Positions 37,400-47,929 of a stretch of DNA of 64,000 bases are shown one piece after another. The first letter of the stretch is position 1. The number at the start of each line of letters is the position of its first letter. Under the pieces are notes generated by a model that was not told the origin of the DNA, searched no databases, and saw only the letters and a list, made by a program, of their open reading frames with translations. The DNA comes from a bacterium HR37 (lineage in GTDB: Bacteria; Desulfobacterota_D; UBA1144; Nemesobacterales; CSP1-2): NCBI GenBank assembly GCA_002898375.1, contig BEIN01000001.1:62001-126000 (forward strand), given 5' to 3'. Position numbers and translations under genes: made by a program.

Positions 37400-39412
37400 A
37401 TGAAACAGGGTTCTAGACTCGGTGAGATCGTTGTTTTTAGAAAGAGAAAGGAGCCTTCTTTAGGAATGGTGTTAAGAGGACAGAATGGGAAGGTTGTTGT
37501 GTTTTCTGAGGAGGGTAAAGAGATAGAGGTTAATCCGGAAAGGGTTGTTCTCTCAACGAGAATAACCCTTGGAGAGGGATTAACCCAGTCTGAGAAAAAA
37601 CTGGAGTTAAGGAGGTTAAGAAGGGAGCTTGAGGAGAGGAAAGAAAGTATTGATCTAAAGACCCTTTGGGAATGTGTTTGTGAGTTTGAAACCGAGTTAG
37701 CACTTAAGGATCTTATGGATCTGTATTTTAGTGGTGATGAGATTGAGGATAAAGACCTTCTCCTGTTCTTCTGGGCTATTGATAAAGATGATATTTACTT
37801 TAAAAGAGGGGAGGGTGGGTACATACCAAGGAGCAAAGAAGAGATAAAAGAGATCTTGGTACGCAAGGAGCAAGAACATATAAAGCGGCTAAAACACGAA
37901 GCGGCCTTAAAGTGGGCAAAGGGGATTATGGAGAGCAATATAGAACTAGAGCGTTCTTCTGATTTTGCAGATTATCTAGAGCTTGTAAAAGGCTATGTTA
38001 TATACAGGGATAAGTTTGAGAGGGTAAGTGAAGCGCGTTCTTTTCTATCTGAGATTGGGATTAAGGATTTTGAAGGAGCAATAGAGTTTTTAATAAAGGC
38101 AGGAAGCTGGAAAGAGGATGACGATCCTTTGCTTATGAGATTGGGTCTTAATGAGGGGTTTCCTGAAGATGTTTTGAGAGAATCAGAAAACATAATTAAA
38201 GAACCTTTCCCCTTGGAAGGGGTAGAGGACCTTACCCATCTTGAGACGTATTCCATAGATGATGATACAACTGAAGATATTGATGATGCAATTTCAATAA
38301 CCGAGTCTTCAGAAGGTCTTATGGTTGGAGTCCATATTGCAGATGTTGGTAGCCTGATTCCAAAGTGGAGCTTGCTTGATCAGGAGGCACTAAGACGTGG
38401 AGAGACCATATACCTTCCAGAGGGGAACATACACATGTTTCCTCTGGAGCTTATAAGATCAAGGCTTAGTCTGTTTGAAGGTACACCCAGATTTGCTATT
38501 TCGCTTTTGGTTCTTTTTGACAACAATCTAAATATAAAGAGCTATAGGTTTACCAAATCCAAAATCCTTGTTAGAAAGAATCTAAGTTACTCTCAAGCAG
38601 AAGATTTCCTAAAGAGTAGCCATATGGGTTGCAGGCTGGTTGAAATAGCTCTGCATTTAAGAAAGAAAAGGATAGATGCTGGTGCCTTTATTGTTGAGCT
38701 CCCTGATCTTAAAATAGGGATTGGAGAGGACGGTAGTATAGAGATTAAAAAGATCTATATGAATACAATTGGGCATCTGGTCGTATCCGAATTTATGATT
38801 CTTACAAACTGGCTTTCTGCAAGGTTTTTCAGGGATAGAGGTATTCCTGCAATATTTCGTTCCCAACCTGAACCTGTTTCTGAGGAAGCTAAAGATCTGG
38901 ATGAAAACAACCCTTTGTTTCCTCTAAAGGTTGTAAGGTTCCTTAAACCTTCAAGGATGGGACTTTCTCCAGAACCACATTCTTTTTTGGGGCTTGATGC
39001 CTATGTGCAAATTACCTCCCCTATAAGAAGGTATCTTGACCTTGTTTTACAAAGACAGTTGCTCTCTGAACTGGAAGGGAGAGAACCCTGCTATACTGCG
39101 GAGGAACTTGAGAGGATTTATTTTCAGGTGGAAAGCAGTGTTCGAGAGAAAAGGATTGTCGAAAGGGCAAGGGAGAGGTACTGGCTTCTAAAGTACCTAA
39201 AGGGTATGGAGGGTGGATATATTATAGGTGTAGTGAGTTCTTTAAAGGAATCCACAGTGTCTGTTTATCTGCCCGATTACCTACTTGAGGTTCCTGTCTC
39301 TATTACCTCAGGGCTTAGTGTGAAAGAGGAAGATGTGGTAAAGCTAAAAGTAGAGCGGGTTGATCCCCTTAGAAGAAGGATCTTCCTCAATCTGGAATCC
39401 AAGGTTGAATGA
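37400..39412 (+). CDS. RNB-domain (RNase II/R family) exoribonuclease
   Basis: 670 residues. The RNB active site shows the Asp cluster in DDDTTEDIDDAISI; SPIRRYLDLVLQRQL is the family's C-terminal motif. A C-terminal S1-like domain closes it. The N-terminal third (about 1-270) is a helical extension with a short OB-like start, as in the RNase II-type proteins of plastids and some bacteria. Degrades RNA 3' to 5'. It ends 5 bp from the moeA stop. Confidence 0.92.
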   Translation: MKQGSRLGEIVVFRKRKEPSLGMVLRGQNGKVVVFSEEGKEIEVNPERVVLSTRITLGEGLTQSEKKLELRRLRRELEERKESIDLKTLWECVCEFETELALKDLMDLYFSGDEIEDKDLLLFFWAIDKDDIYFKRGEGGYIPRSKEEIKEILVRKEQEHIKRLKHEAALKWAKGIMESNIELERSSDFADYLELVKGYVIYRDKFERVSEARSFLSEIGIKDFEGAIEFLIKAGSWKEDDDPLLMRLGLNEGFPEDVLRESENIIKEPFPLEGVEDLTHLETYSIDDDTTEDIDDAISITESSEGLMVGVHIADVGSLIPKWSLLDQEALRRGETIYLPEGNIHMFPLELIRSRLSLFEGTPRFAISLLVLFDNNLNIKSYRFTKSKILVRKNLSYSQAEDFLKSSHMGCRLVEIALHLRKKRIDAGAFIVELPDLKIGIGEDGSIEIKKIYMNTIGHLVVSEFMILTNWLSARFFRDRGIPAIFRSQPEPVSEEAKDLDENNPLFPLKVVRFLKPSRMGLSPEPHSFLGLDAYVQITSPIRRYLDLVLQRQLLSELEGREPCYTAEELERIYFQVESSVREKRIVERARERYWLLKYLKGMEGGYIIGVVSSLKESTVSVYLPDYLLEVPVSITSGLSVKEEDVVKLKVERVDPLRRRIFLNLESKVE

Positions 39413-39417
39413 GCAGA

Positions 39418-40641
39418 TTACAAAAATACCTCTGGTAGCAGGTGAACCTTTACTGGGCTTCCTGGTGCAAGATAGGTTACGTCTGGTGGGACTACTATAA
39501 GACAGTTTGATAAGGCAAAGGATCTTAACATATGCGAACCCTGAGGGCCTGCAAGTTTTACATGCAAATGCTTCCCATCCCCTTGTATATATCCCCTTAA
39601 AAAATGGGTTTTGTTATCTGCCTTTTTCCTTATCTCTTCTGAAACCAGGGCATCTACCTCCACCGGAAACTTATTGTTTTTACCAAGCATTATACGTATT
39701 GAGGGCAGTACGTATTCATAAAAACAGACAAGCGTGGATGCAGGGTTTCCTGGAAGTCCAAAAACGGTGGTCAGATCTTTTCTCCCGAAGAAAAGGGGAC
39801 CTCCGGGTTTTTGTAAGACCTTCCAGAAAATGCTTCTTACACCTAGTGACTCTAGTACCTCCCTGACGTAGTCGTAATCCCCTGTAGAAACTCCACCTGT
39901 TACAACAACAACATCGCTTTCTCTTAAGGCTCTCTCCACTTTTTCCTCTATAGCGGATTTTCTGTCCCTTACCCTGTCAACTGATATAACCTCTGTAGGC
40001 TCTCTTGAAAGGGCAAACTTTAGAGTTACCGAGTTTGTATCCCTAATCTTTCCCGGTTTGGGTTCTTCATCTGGAGCCAAAAGCTCTTCCCCTGTTACCA
40101 CAAGAGAGATTTTTGGCTTTCTATAAACCCTTACCCTTTTTACATTTAATTCAGTTAAAAACCCTATAGATGCAGGGGTAATGACGGTTCCCTTTAAGAG
40201 AGCTACATCTCCCCTTCTTATTTCTTCTCCTTTGTATCTAATGTTTTCCCCTGGCTTTATCTCCTTTTTAACAACAAGTGTTTCTTCCTGTACTTCTGTG
40301 TGTTCGACCATTACAACTGCATCTGCCCCTGGTGGAACGGGGGCCCCGGTCATAACCTTTATTGCCTCTCCGTTTTTTAGCTCATAGTTGGCTGTATCTC
40401 CTGCTTTTATGATCCCCATTATTCTAAGAAAGGCAGGAAAACCCTCATGTGCCCCCTCTGTATCATAGCTCCTTAGTGCGTACCCATCCATTGCTGAGTT
40501 TGTAAATGCTGGAAGATCAAGAGGGCTTGTTATATCTTCGGCAAGTACAAGTCCTAGGGATTCTTCTAAGTTTACTTCAACTGGATCCAGAACATGTGTG
40601 TTTTCTAAAATTAGTCTTTTGGCTTCCTCTACCGAAATCAT
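39418..40641 (-). CDS. moeA: Molybdopterin molybdenumtransferase
   Basis: Inserts molybdate into molybdopterin-adenylate. From the ATG at 40641 (MISVEEAKRLIL) it has 407 residues. Upstream ATGs at 40650 and 40668 are in frame but sit at or before the expected transcription start. Motifs include PAFTNSAMDGYAL, VMTGAPVPPGADAVV, GGVSTGDYDYVREVL, KPGGPLFFG and GLPGNPASTLVCFYEYV. It implies molybdenum or tungsten enzymes elsewhere. No other moa/mob genes are near. Confidence 0.95.
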   Translation of the reverse strand: MISVEEAKRLILENTHVLDPVEVNLEESLGLVLAEDITSPLDLPAFTNSAMDGYALRSYDTEGAHEGFPAFLRIMGIIKAGDTANYELKNGEAIKVMTGAPVPPGADAVVMVEHTEVQEETLVVKKEIKPGENIRYKGEEIRRGDVALLKGTVITPASIGFLTELNVKRVRVYRKPKISLVVTGEELLAPDEEPKPGKIRDTNSVTLKFALSREPTEVISVDRVRDRKSAIEEKVERALRESDVVVVTGGVSTGDYDYVREVLESLGVRSIFWKVLQKPGGPLFFGRKDLTTVFGLPGNPASTLVCFYEYVLPSIRIMLGKNNKFPVEVDALVSEEIRKKADNKTHFLRGYIQGDGKHLHVKLAGPQGSHMLRSFALSNCLIVVPPDVTYLAPGSPVKVHLLPEVFL

Positions 40642-40653
40642 ACTGAGCATAGT

Positions 40654-40682
40654 ATTATAATGTATCAAGAATACCAGGTAAA
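40654..40682 (-). promoter_or_regulatory. moeA promoter
   Basis: Minus strand: -35 TTTACC (40677-40682), 17 bp spacer, perfect -10 TATAAT (40654-40659). The ATG at 40641 is 12 bp from the -10, which gives a 5' leader of only about 5 nt and no Shine-Dalgarno. Confidence 0.55.
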
Positions 40683-40747
40683 TGTGAAGCCTGGAATAAG
40701 CAATACTGTAATGATACGGTAAACTCAGGATTTATGGGGTGTAGATC

Positions 40748-43048
40748 TTGGGTAAACAGACCTCTGTAGAAAGAGCGGATTTTCACCTTAAGATTGTTCA
40801 GGAAATAGGAGAGCTTGTTAACCAGTCTGCTGGTCTTGATAACATCTTAAAAGGCGTTGTCGCTAAGATTGGTTCTTCCCTTCACTTTGATGTCGTGTCT
40901 ATCTATCTTTGGAGTGAAAAGGATGGAGAACTGATTTTAAAGGCTACGAGGGGATTAAAGGTTGATGATGCAAACCCTATACGTTTAAAACCAGAGGAGG
41001 GGCTAACCGGCCTTGTGTACCAGAGCAGGAGACCGCTTGTTGTTATGCCTGCCTCTAGTCATCCACGTTACAAGTATTTCCCAGAAATAGGCGAGGAAGA
41101 GTATGAGAGCTATATAGGGGTTCCTATACTGCTTCAGAATGTTTGTCTAGGTGTTTTGGTGGGCCAGACTAAGGAAAGGCGTCTGATAAATCCTGCTGAA
41201 GAGACCCTTTTTCAGATAATAGCTTCGCGTCTTGCTGGTGTACTGGAGGTGGCAGATAGACTTGAGCGGCTTAAAAGCCCAACAAAGCTTCTGGGTAAAA
41301 CAAGAAGTTATCAGGGGAAAGGGGTATCTGCAGGTTTTGCTGTAGGAGAGGCCTTTATCTTTCGGGATGTGTTTTGGGGAGTTGATACGGGTAAACTCAA
41401 GTTTTCGGGTTCCGATGAAGAGGTAAAAAGGCTTCACAAGGCCTTTTTAGACGTTGAGGAGGAACTTGGTGCCTTAATTAAAATGCTTAAGGAGGAAAGG
41501 GTTCTTCTTGAGAGTGAGATTGCTATATTTGAAGCACATTTACTGGTTGTAAAGAGTGTAACCTTTCAGGACTCTATTGCTAAAAGGATTAGGGACAAAA
41601 ACATTGTTGCAGAAGTTGCTGTAATAGAAGAGGTTGAGTCTATAGCAAGGCATTTTGAGGGAATGGAAGGAGCATATCTAAGGGAAAGGGCACAGGATTT
41701 TCGTGACATAGGAGTAAGGATCATTCAAGCACTTCTTAAATCAAGAGGGGAGAAGGAGTTTTCTTATCCAGTTCCTAAAGAAGGTTCTGTTATTGTTGCT
41801 TACGATATTGGTCCATCTGTTGTATCCATGCTTCTTAAGAGCAGGGTTTCTGCCATAGTGACTGAAAAGGGAGGTGAGACCTCTCATATCGTAATTCTTG
41901 CCAAATCCCTTGGAATACCAGCAGTTGTGGGTATAGAGAACGTTTGTAATCTTATAGAGCCTGGTGACAGGGTTTTGGTTGATGGAAAGACGGGTTTTAT
42001 TTTTTTAAATCCGGATGACAGCTTGGTTTCAGAGTATATAAGTGCATATCAAAGATTAACGAGGATAAAGGAGGTTATAGAGAGGGAGACAACTCAAACA
42101 GATAAGGCTGAGATAGGGATTATGCTTACAGCTAATATAGGTTTTCCTGTGGATGTGGATATGGCAAGGCAGTACAATATAAAAGATGTAGGTCTATTTA
42201 GGACGGAGTTTGCATTTGCACAGTATGAAAAATGGCCCAGTGTAGAGGAGCAGGTAAAGATTTACGAAACCGTTGGAAGGTATTTTGAGGGTTTTGTGAC
42301 CATAAGAACATTGGATATAGGGGCTGATAAACTCCTTCCCTATTTTTCCTTTCCCAAGGAGGAGAATCCGCTTTTAGGACTAAGAGCTATAAGGTTTTCT
42401 ATGGAATACCTTGATCTTTTTAGAGATCAGATAAAAGCTGTTCTTCTTGCTATGACAGAGGGAAAGAGATTTAGGATTCTTCTACCCATGATATCCAATC
42501 TATGGGAGGTTGAAACTGCAAGGGAGATAATGGAACAGGTAGGTATGGAGATAGGGATGACAAGCTCAGAACTGCCAGAATTGGGGGTGATGTTAGAGGT
42601 TCCTGCAACTTTTTACCAGCTAGAGGACTACGGTGATTTGGTTGATTTTGTATCTGTGGGAACAAACGATTTAGTTCAATACCTTCTTGCTGTTGATAGA
42701 AACTCCAATGTAGTTGGACATCTATACTCAAGCTTCCATCCTTCAATCGTTAGGATGCTTAAAGATGTTTTGGCCAAAGCGGAATCAGTTGGTAAGGAGA
42801 TATCTGTGTGTGGTGAGATGGCAGGAACTTCTCTTGGAGCTTTGTGTTTGGTGTCTCTTGGATACAGAATACTCAGTGTTTCTCCCTACCATGTTCCTGT
42901 TATAAGATACCTATGCAGCAGGGTAGATGAGGAGTTACTGGCCAGTGTCAGGTCAGTTGTTTTATCCGAGAAGAAGGAGTCTGAGATCAGGAGATATCTC
43001 CTTGAGGTTGTAGAATCCATAGACCCAAGGTTAATAGAGGTGGATTAA
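40748..43048 (+). CDS. ptsP: GAF-PtsI: phosphoenolpyruvate-protein phosphotransferase (EI-Ntr type)
   Basis: 766 residues: a GAF sensor (about 10-165), an EI N-terminal region with the HPr-binding helices, the swivelling His domain with the phosphorylated H380 in GGETSHIVILAKSLG, and a PEP-binding TIM barrel (LFRTEFAF; VSVGTNDLVQYLLAVDRN; Cys in CGEMAG). It starts the nitrogen PTS phosphorelay in response to ligands of GAF. Starts at TTG behind GGGGTG. NPr and EIIA-Ntr are not in the window. Confidence 0.95.
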   Translation: MGKQTSVERADFHLKIVQEIGELVNQSAGLDNILKGVVAKIGSSLHFDVVSIYLWSEKDGELILKATRGLKVDDANPIRLKPEEGLTGLVYQSRRPLVVMPASSHPRYKYFPEIGEEEYESYIGVPILLQNVCLGVLVGQTKERRLINPAEETLFQIIASRLAGVLEVADRLERLKSPTKLLGKTRSYQGKGVSAGFAVGEAFIFRDVFWGVDTGKLKFSGSDEEVKRLHKAFLDVEEELGALIKMLKEERVLLESEIAIFEAHLLVVKSVTFQDSIAKRIRDKNIVAEVAVIEEVESIARHFEGMEGAYLRERAQDFRDIGVRIIQALLKSRGEKEFSYPVPKEGSVIVAYDIGPSVVSMLLKSRVSAIVTEKGGETSHIVILAKSLGIPAVVGIENVCNLIEPGDRVLVDGKTGFIFLNPDDSLVSEYISAYQRLTRIKEVIERETTQTDKAEIGIMLTANIGFPVDVDMARQYNIKDVGLFRTEFAFAQYEKWPSVEEQVKIYETVGRYFEGFVTIRTLDIGADKLLPYFSFPKEENPLLGLRAIRFSMEYLDLFRDQIKAVLLAMTEGKRFRILLPMISNLWEVETAREIMEQVGMEIGMTSSELPELGVMLEVPATFYQLEDYGDLVDFVSVGTNDLVQYLLAVDRNSNVVGHLYSSFHPSIVRMLKDVLAKAESVGKEISVCGEMAGTSLGALCLVSLGYRILSVSPYHVPVIRYLCSRVDEELLASVRSVVLSEKKESEIRRYLLEVVESIDPRLIEVD

Positions 43049-43147
43049 GGAATTTGCTTTTTATTTCACAAAAAGTTTTGGTATTATTTATTGAGCTAAA
43101 ACGGCGTTTAACCGTTTAATCCCTTATGAGAAGAGATAATTTTGAAA

Positions 43148-44050
43148 ATGATCATAGGTAAGATACACATCTTTCTTTTCTTAATAACCCTTGTTACCAC
43201 CTTCCTTGCAGGTTTCCTTCAAGGTGGCAGTATAGTAGGTGGTGTCTCTTTCTCTGTAGCCCTTCTTTTTATTCTCGGCTCTCACGAGATGGGTCATTAT
43301 CTTTATGGAAGGAAACATGGGGTTGATATTTCCCCTCCCTACTTTATCCCTGCTCCACCCCTTATCTCTCCAATAGGGACATTTGGTGCATTTATAAAGA
43401 TCAGATCCCCCATATCCACACGAAGGGCTCTGTTTGATATAGGAGTAGCTGGTCCTCTTGCAGGCGTTGTTGCTTCGATCCCTGTTATAGTAATCGGTCT
43501 TAAGCTATCGGAGGTGGTAGAAACCCCTTCAAAGGATGGATTTCAGGGAATAGCTCTTGGCTCTCCTTTAATCTTTTCTGCTCTTTCTGAGTTGTGCTTT
43601 GGAAAGATTCCACAAGGGCAAGATATCATTCTTCATCCTGTGGCCTTTGCTGGTTGGATAGGGCTTTTTGTAACGGCATTAAATCTTATTCCAGCGGGTC
43701 AACTAGATGGCGGGCATATAATATATGCGCTTTTCTCAAGGAAGTGGTACAGTCGCACTTCCGTCTTTATGATCTTTGTGCTACTTTTTCTCGGTGTGGG
43801 AACGCGTCCTATAGTCAAATTGCTTGGCTTTGTTTTAAACAAACCTCCTTTTTCCTCTTACAGGGAGCTACTTGTTTTTGATGGATGGTTTGGGTGGATT
43901 ATGTGGGCGGTTATTCTTTCCCTTATCAGCACGAAACATCCCCCTACACTAAACGATGAGATTCCTCTTGATTGGCGGAGAAAGTTGATTGGGATAGTGG
44001 CGCTTGCGGTCTTTATAGGTTGTTTTACCCCGGTCCCTATAAAGATTTAG
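43148..44050 (+). CDS. Site-2 protease family (M50) intramembrane metallopeptidase
   Basis: 300 residues. The zinc motif HEMGH lies in LGSHEMGHYLYGRK, and the third ligand region is NLIPAGQLDGGH, as in S2P-like EGY1/Rip-type proteases. About seven hydrophobic helices are present. The ATG at 43148 is used; a TTG at 43142 would add two residues. Substrate unknown. No PDZ domain is present. Confidence 0.9.
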   Translation: MIIGKIHIFLFLITLVTTFLAGFLQGGSIVGGVSFSVALLFILGSHEMGHYLYGRKHGVDISPPYFIPAPPLISPIGTFGAFIKIRSPISTRRALFDIGVAGPLAGVVASIPVIVIGLKLSEVVETPSKDGFQGIALGSPLIFSALSELCFGKIPQGQDIILHPVAFAGWIGLFVTALNLIPAGQLDGGHIIYALFSRKWYSRTSVFMIFVLLFLGVGTRPIVKLLGFVLNKPPFSSYRELLVFDGWFGWIMWAVILSLISTKHPPTLNDEIPLDWRRKLIGIVALAVFIGCFTPVPIKI

Positions 44051-44204
44051 AGCAACTTGTGAAAATATTTTATTCTGGGTATTGTCTTGTAACAAGATTG
44101 AAGTTAATATTTTGTGTTACTGAACCGTTTTTGCAATCCTTGACCTGAATCGTTTTTGTTTAGTTGGTTGTTGTATAAAATCGTAGTATAAGGAGGATAA
44201 AGTT

Positions 44205-45494
44205 GTGGCTAAGGAGACCTTAACCATAATTGACAACAGAACCGGTAAAACCTATGAGATTCCAATAGAGCAGGGAACTATAAGGGCAATGGAGCTTAGG
44301 CGGATAAAGGTGTCTGAGGGAGATTTTGGTTTGATGAGCTATGACCCTGCTTTGATGAATACAGCATCCTGTAAAAGCAGGATAACTTTTATAGACGGAG
44401 ATAGGGGCATTCTGCTCTATAGGGGTTATCCCATTGAACAGCTGGCTGAACACAGTAATTACCTTGAAGTTGCCTATCTTCTGATCTACGGAGAACTGCC
44501 TACAAGGTCACAGTATGAAAAATGGTGCCACGATATAACCCATCACACCATTATCCATGAAAACATTAAAAAATTTATGGATGGTTTTCGCTATGATGCA
44601 CACCCTATGGGTATGCTTTTAAGCACTGTGGGTGCCTTATCCACTTTTTATCCGGAAGCTAAAGACATATTTAATCCTGAGGTAAGAGAGCTACAGATAC
44701 GCAGGTTGATTGCAAAAATGCCAACAATAGCTGCCTTTTCTTATCGTCATGCTATGGGTCTGCCTTATGTGTATCCGGACAATGACCTTAGTTATGCAGG
44801 TAATTTCTTGAACATGATGTTTAAAATGACAGAGCTTAAGTATAAACCTAACCCTGCTATAGAGAGAGCTATTGATATACTCTTTATTCTTCATGCGGAT
44901 CATGAGCAAAACTGCAGTACAAATGCAATGCGCAGTGTTGGTAGCTCTTTACCTGATCCGTATTCGGCAACCGCAGCAGCTATTGCAGCTCTTTACGGTC
45001 CACTCCATGGTGGAGCAAATGAGGAAGTTCTGCGTATGCTAATGGAGATTGGATCAAAGGATAGAATTCCAGAGTACATTAAAAGGGTTAAGGCAGGTGA
45101 GTTTAGGCTAATGGGATTTGGACATCGTGTGTACAAAGCCTACGATCCAAGGGCTAAGATAATCAAAAAAATTGCCCATGAGGTTTTTGAGGTAACTGGT
45201 AAGAATCCCTTACTTGATATTGCTTTGGAACTTGAAAGGATTGCTCTTGAGGATGATTATTTTGTTAAACGCAGGTTATACCCTAATGTGGATTTCTACT
45301 CCGGTCTTATATATCAGAGCATGGGGCTCCCACCCAGTATGTTTACGGTACTTTTTGCCATTGCTCGTACAGCAGGTTGGCTTGCTCAGTGGAATGAGAT
45401 GCTTCTTGATGAGGAAAGAAAGATTGTTCGTCCAAGACAGATCTACATTGGTCCGGAAAAACGAGATTTTATTCCCTTAGAACAAAGGAGTTAA
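44205..45494 (+). CDS. gltA: Citrate synthase
   Basis: 429 residues; condenses oxaloacetate and acetyl-CoA. Catalytic residues lie in HADHEQNCSTNAMR, GPLHGGANEEVL, FGHRVYKAYDPRA and YPNVDFYSG. Length fits the longer hexameric bacterial type. GTG start behind AAGGAGG. A TATAAA box lies about 30 bp upstream with a weak -35. Confidence 0.96.
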   Translation: MAKETLTIIDNRTGKTYEIPIEQGTIRAMELRRIKVSEGDFGLMSYDPALMNTASCKSRITFIDGDRGILLYRGYPIEQLAEHSNYLEVAYLLIYGELPTRSQYEKWCHDITHHTIIHENIKKFMDGFRYDAHPMGMLLSTVGALSTFYPEAKDIFNPEVRELQIRRLIAKMPTIAAFSYRHAMGLPYVYPDNDLSYAGNFLNMMFKMTELKYKPNPAIERAIDILFILHADHEQNCSTNAMRSVGSSLPDPYSATAAAIAALYGPLHGGANEEVLRMLMEIGSKDRIPEYIKRVKAGEFRLMGFGHRVYKAYDPRAKIIKKIAHEVFEVTGKNPLLDIALELERIALEDDYFVKRRLYPNVDFYSGLIYQSMGLPPSMFTVLFAIARTAGWLAQWNEMLLDEERKIVRPRQIYIGPEKRDFIPLEQRS

Positions 45495-45619
45495 CTCTAG
45501 TTTTTATATCTGCAATAGTTTTTGATTTGCTCTTTGTGGCTTTTTAGCTAGGTGGGTCTCTATCTGCTCATAGAGGGGTGTTTTCTTCTTAAGGTATAGG
45601 TGCGTGAATTCAAAAAGTA

Positions 45620-45649
45620 TTGACAATGTCTTGTTAATCTCTTTATAAT
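45620..45649 (+). promoter_or_regulatory. prkA operon promoter, near-consensus
   Basis: Perfect -35 TTGACA (45620-45625) and perfect -10 TATAAT (45644-45649), 18 bp spacer. The leader to the prkA ATG is about 138 nt. Confidence 0.7.
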
Positions 45650-45687
45650 TTTAAAGGGTTAAAAGGTCTTGGTGGTTTAGTTTGTAG

Positions 45688-45707
45688 GGTTCTTTGTAAA
45701 GCGAACC
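45688..45707 (+). promoter_or_regulatory. Hairpin in the prkA leader
   Basis: GGTTC (45688-45692) pairs with GAACC (45703-45707); inner TTT/AAA extends the stem. The hairpin stands in the 5' leader and could affect mRNA stability, but there is no T run to make it a terminator. Confidence 0.35.
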
Positions 45708-45793
45708 GTAGAGTTGACTGAATTATTAATCTCTTTCTTTTGTTTTCTATATAAAGAAAAAAAACTCTGTTTTTAAGGGGAGGATATAGTGGT

Positions 45794-47893
45794 ATGAAAG
45801 AAGAAGAAAGAATGGTGGAGATGGGGGAGAGAGGAGGTAGTAAGCTTTCTATCCTCATTAAAGAAAAGCTCCGCCCTGAGAGGTTTCAGGAGCTTTACTG
45901 GGAAGGAAGTTTTGAAGAGTATCTTGACATAGTCTATCAAAACCCAGGAGTTGCCCGCACTTCGTTTCAAAGGCTCTATGATATGATAGTTTCATATGGG
46001 GTGGAGGAGTATACAGAATTTAAACAGCGTGTTATTCACTACAGGTTCTTTGATGATCCGATCTCAAATGGGAGGGATGCGATATTTGGTTTGGATAAAT
46101 ACCTTATGAAGTTGGTTGATGTGATAAAAGCTGCTGCAAAAGGCTATGGTCCGGAACGGAGGATTATCCTTCTTCACGGACCGGTAGGCAGTTCTAAGAG
46201 CACGATTGTTAGGTTGTTTAAAAAGGGGCTTGAAGAGTATTCAAAAACAAAAGAGGGTGCGCTTTACTCTTTCTACTGGAATGTAAAGAATGAGAACGGT
46301 GTGCTTGAGAAAGTAGATTGCCCCATGCACGAAGAGCCCCTTAGACTTATCCCTCAGGATATAAGAGAAGAGGTTTTGGCCAGAATAAACCGGGAAAGAG
46401 AAGATGACAGGTTGATAAGGGTAGAAGGAGACCTCTGTCCCGTGTGTAGATTCTACTATAACCAGCTTATGGAGCTCTATAGGGGAGACTGGGAGAAGGT
46501 TATTTCACACGTAAGGGTTAAGAGGATAATCCTTTCGGAGATGAACAGGATAGGAATAGGAACTTTTCAGCCAAAGGATGAGAAAAACCAGGATTCTACT
46601 GAGTTAACGGGTGATATAAATTACAGAAAAATAGCACTTTATGGTTCTGACTCTGATCCCAGAGCCTTTAACTTTGATGGAGAACTAAACATTGCAAACC
46701 GTGGTATAGTGGAGTTTATTGAAATCCTCAAGCTTGATGTGGCATTTTTATATGATCTTCTAGGTGCTACTCAAGAACACAAGATCAAGCCAAAGAAGTT
46801 TGCCCAGGTGGATGTAGATGAGGTTATAATAGGGCATACGAATGAGCCCGAGTACAAGAAACTGATAAATAACGAGTACATGGAGGCTTTAAGGGATCGA
46901 ACCATAAAGATAGATATTCCTTATATAACAAAGCTTTCTGATGAGATAAAGATATACGAGAGGGATTTTAATCCTGAAAGGATAAAGGGAAAACATATAG
47001 CTCCACATACGCTTGAGATTGCGGCTATGTGGGCTGTACTTACACGGCTTGAGGAACCTAAGAAAGCTGGAATCACCCTTATGCAGAAGCTAAAGCTATA
47101 TGATGGAAAACTGATTCCGGGTTTTACAGAAGACACCATAAGGGAGCTTAGAAAGGAGGCGGAAAGAGAGGGGATGGAGGGTATTTCACCCAGATACATT
47201 CAGGATAAGATTTCAAATGCGCTGGTAAGCGATCTTAGTAAGAAATGCGTTAATCCTTTTATGGTGATGACGGAGATAGAAACCGGTCTTTCTCACCATT
47301 CCCTCATCTCAAGCGAGGCGCAGAGAAGAAGGTACAGGGAGTTGCTCACCCTTGTAAGACAGGAATATGAAGAAATAATAAAGAACGAGGTTCAACGTGC
47401 TATTGCTGCTGATGAGGAGTCAATTGCAAGGTTATGTGCAAATTACATTGATAATGTAAAGGCTTATGTTAGAAGGGAAAAGGTAAAGAATCCGTTTACC
47501 GGAGAGGATGAGGAACCGGATGAAAGGCTTATGAGATCTATTGAAGAGAAGATAGATATTCCCGAATCCAGAAAGGATGACTTTAGAAGGGAGATAATGA
47601 ACTATATAGCGGCTCTTGCTCTTGAGGGTAAGAGGTTTGATTACAAGTCAAATGAGAGACTAAGAAGGGCACTTGAGTTAAAGCTCTTTGAGGATCAAAA
47701 GGATTCTATAAAGCTTACAAGCCTGGTAACCAATGTTATAGACAAGGCAACCCAGGAAAAGATAGATATTGTAAAGAGCAGGCTTATTCGTGATTACGGC
47801 TACTGTGAATTCTGTGCAACAGACGTTCTTACTTATGTTGCAAGTATATTTGCAAGAGGAGATATAAAGGATTACAGGGAAAGAAGAAGGTAA
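45794..47893 (+). CDS. prkA: Serine protein kinase PrkA (AAA-type)
   Basis: 699 residues, slightly longer than the usual 640. AAA domain with Walker A in [16 protein letters not shown] near residue 130, and the C-terminal kinase-like region ([14 protein letters not shown]). In E. coli (YeaG) and Bacillus it works in stress and stationary phase; protease activity has been reported as well. It heads the prkA-yeaH-spoVR set, which is conserved in many bacteria. Confidence 0.95.
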   Translation: MKEEERMVEMGERGGSKLSILIKEKLRPERFQELYWEGSFEEYLDIVYQNPGVARTSFQRLYDMIVSYGVEEYTEFKQRVIHYRFFDDPISNGRDAIFGLDKYLMKLVDVIKAAAKGYGPERRIILLHGPVGSSKSTIVRLFKKGLEEYSKTKEGALYSFYWNVKNENGVLEKVDCPMHEEPLRLIPQDIREEVLARINREREDDRLIRVEGDLCPVCRFYYNQLMELYRGDWEKVISHVRVKRIILSEMNRIGIGTFQPKDEKNQDSTELTGDINYRKIALYGSDSDPRAFNFDGELNIANRGIVEFIEILKLDVAFLYDLLGATQEHKIKPKKFAQVDVDEVIIGHTNEPEYKKLINNEYMEALRDRTIKIDIPYITKLSDEIKIYERDFNPERIKGKHIAPHTLEIAAMWAVLTRLEEPKKAGITLMQKLKLYDGKLIPGFTEDTIRELRKEAEREGMEGISPRYIQDKISNALVSDLSKKCVNPFMVMTEIETGLSHHSLISSEAQRRRYRELLTLVRQEYEEIIKNEVQRAIAADEESIARLCANYIDNVKAYVRREKVKNPFTGEDEEPDERLMRSIEEKIDIPESRKDDFRREIMNYIAALALEGKRFDYKSNERLRRALELKLFEDQKDSIKLTSLVTNVIDKATQEKIDIVKSRLIRDYGYCEFCATDVLTYVASIFARGDIKDYRERRR

Positions 47894-47929
47894 TAATAAC
47901 GACAAAGTAACGAAACCAAGGGGGGGAAT

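Larger units (their letters stand above)
45495..45793 (+). other. Intergenic region between citrate synthase and prkA
   Basis: 299 bp without a gene. It contains a weak hairpin after gltA (CTCTAT/ATAGAG at 45558-45575) followed by a T-rich run, the prkA promoter and a leader hairpin listed below. I see no small ORF with a ribosome site. Confidence 0.6.

Noticed and set aside
43100-43125. Inverted repeat AAACGG/CCGTTT as a terminator for ptsP
   Set aside because: Stem of 6 bp with no following T run.
43125-43160. Fur-box-like GATAAT/TGAAAATGATCAT near the site-2 protease start
   Set aside because: The second half-site does not match; no 7-1-7 symmetry.
45558-45590. Terminator after citrate synthase
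   Set aside because: The stem is only 6 bp (CTCTAT/ATAGAG) and the T run is interrupted; kept only as a note in the intergenic entry.
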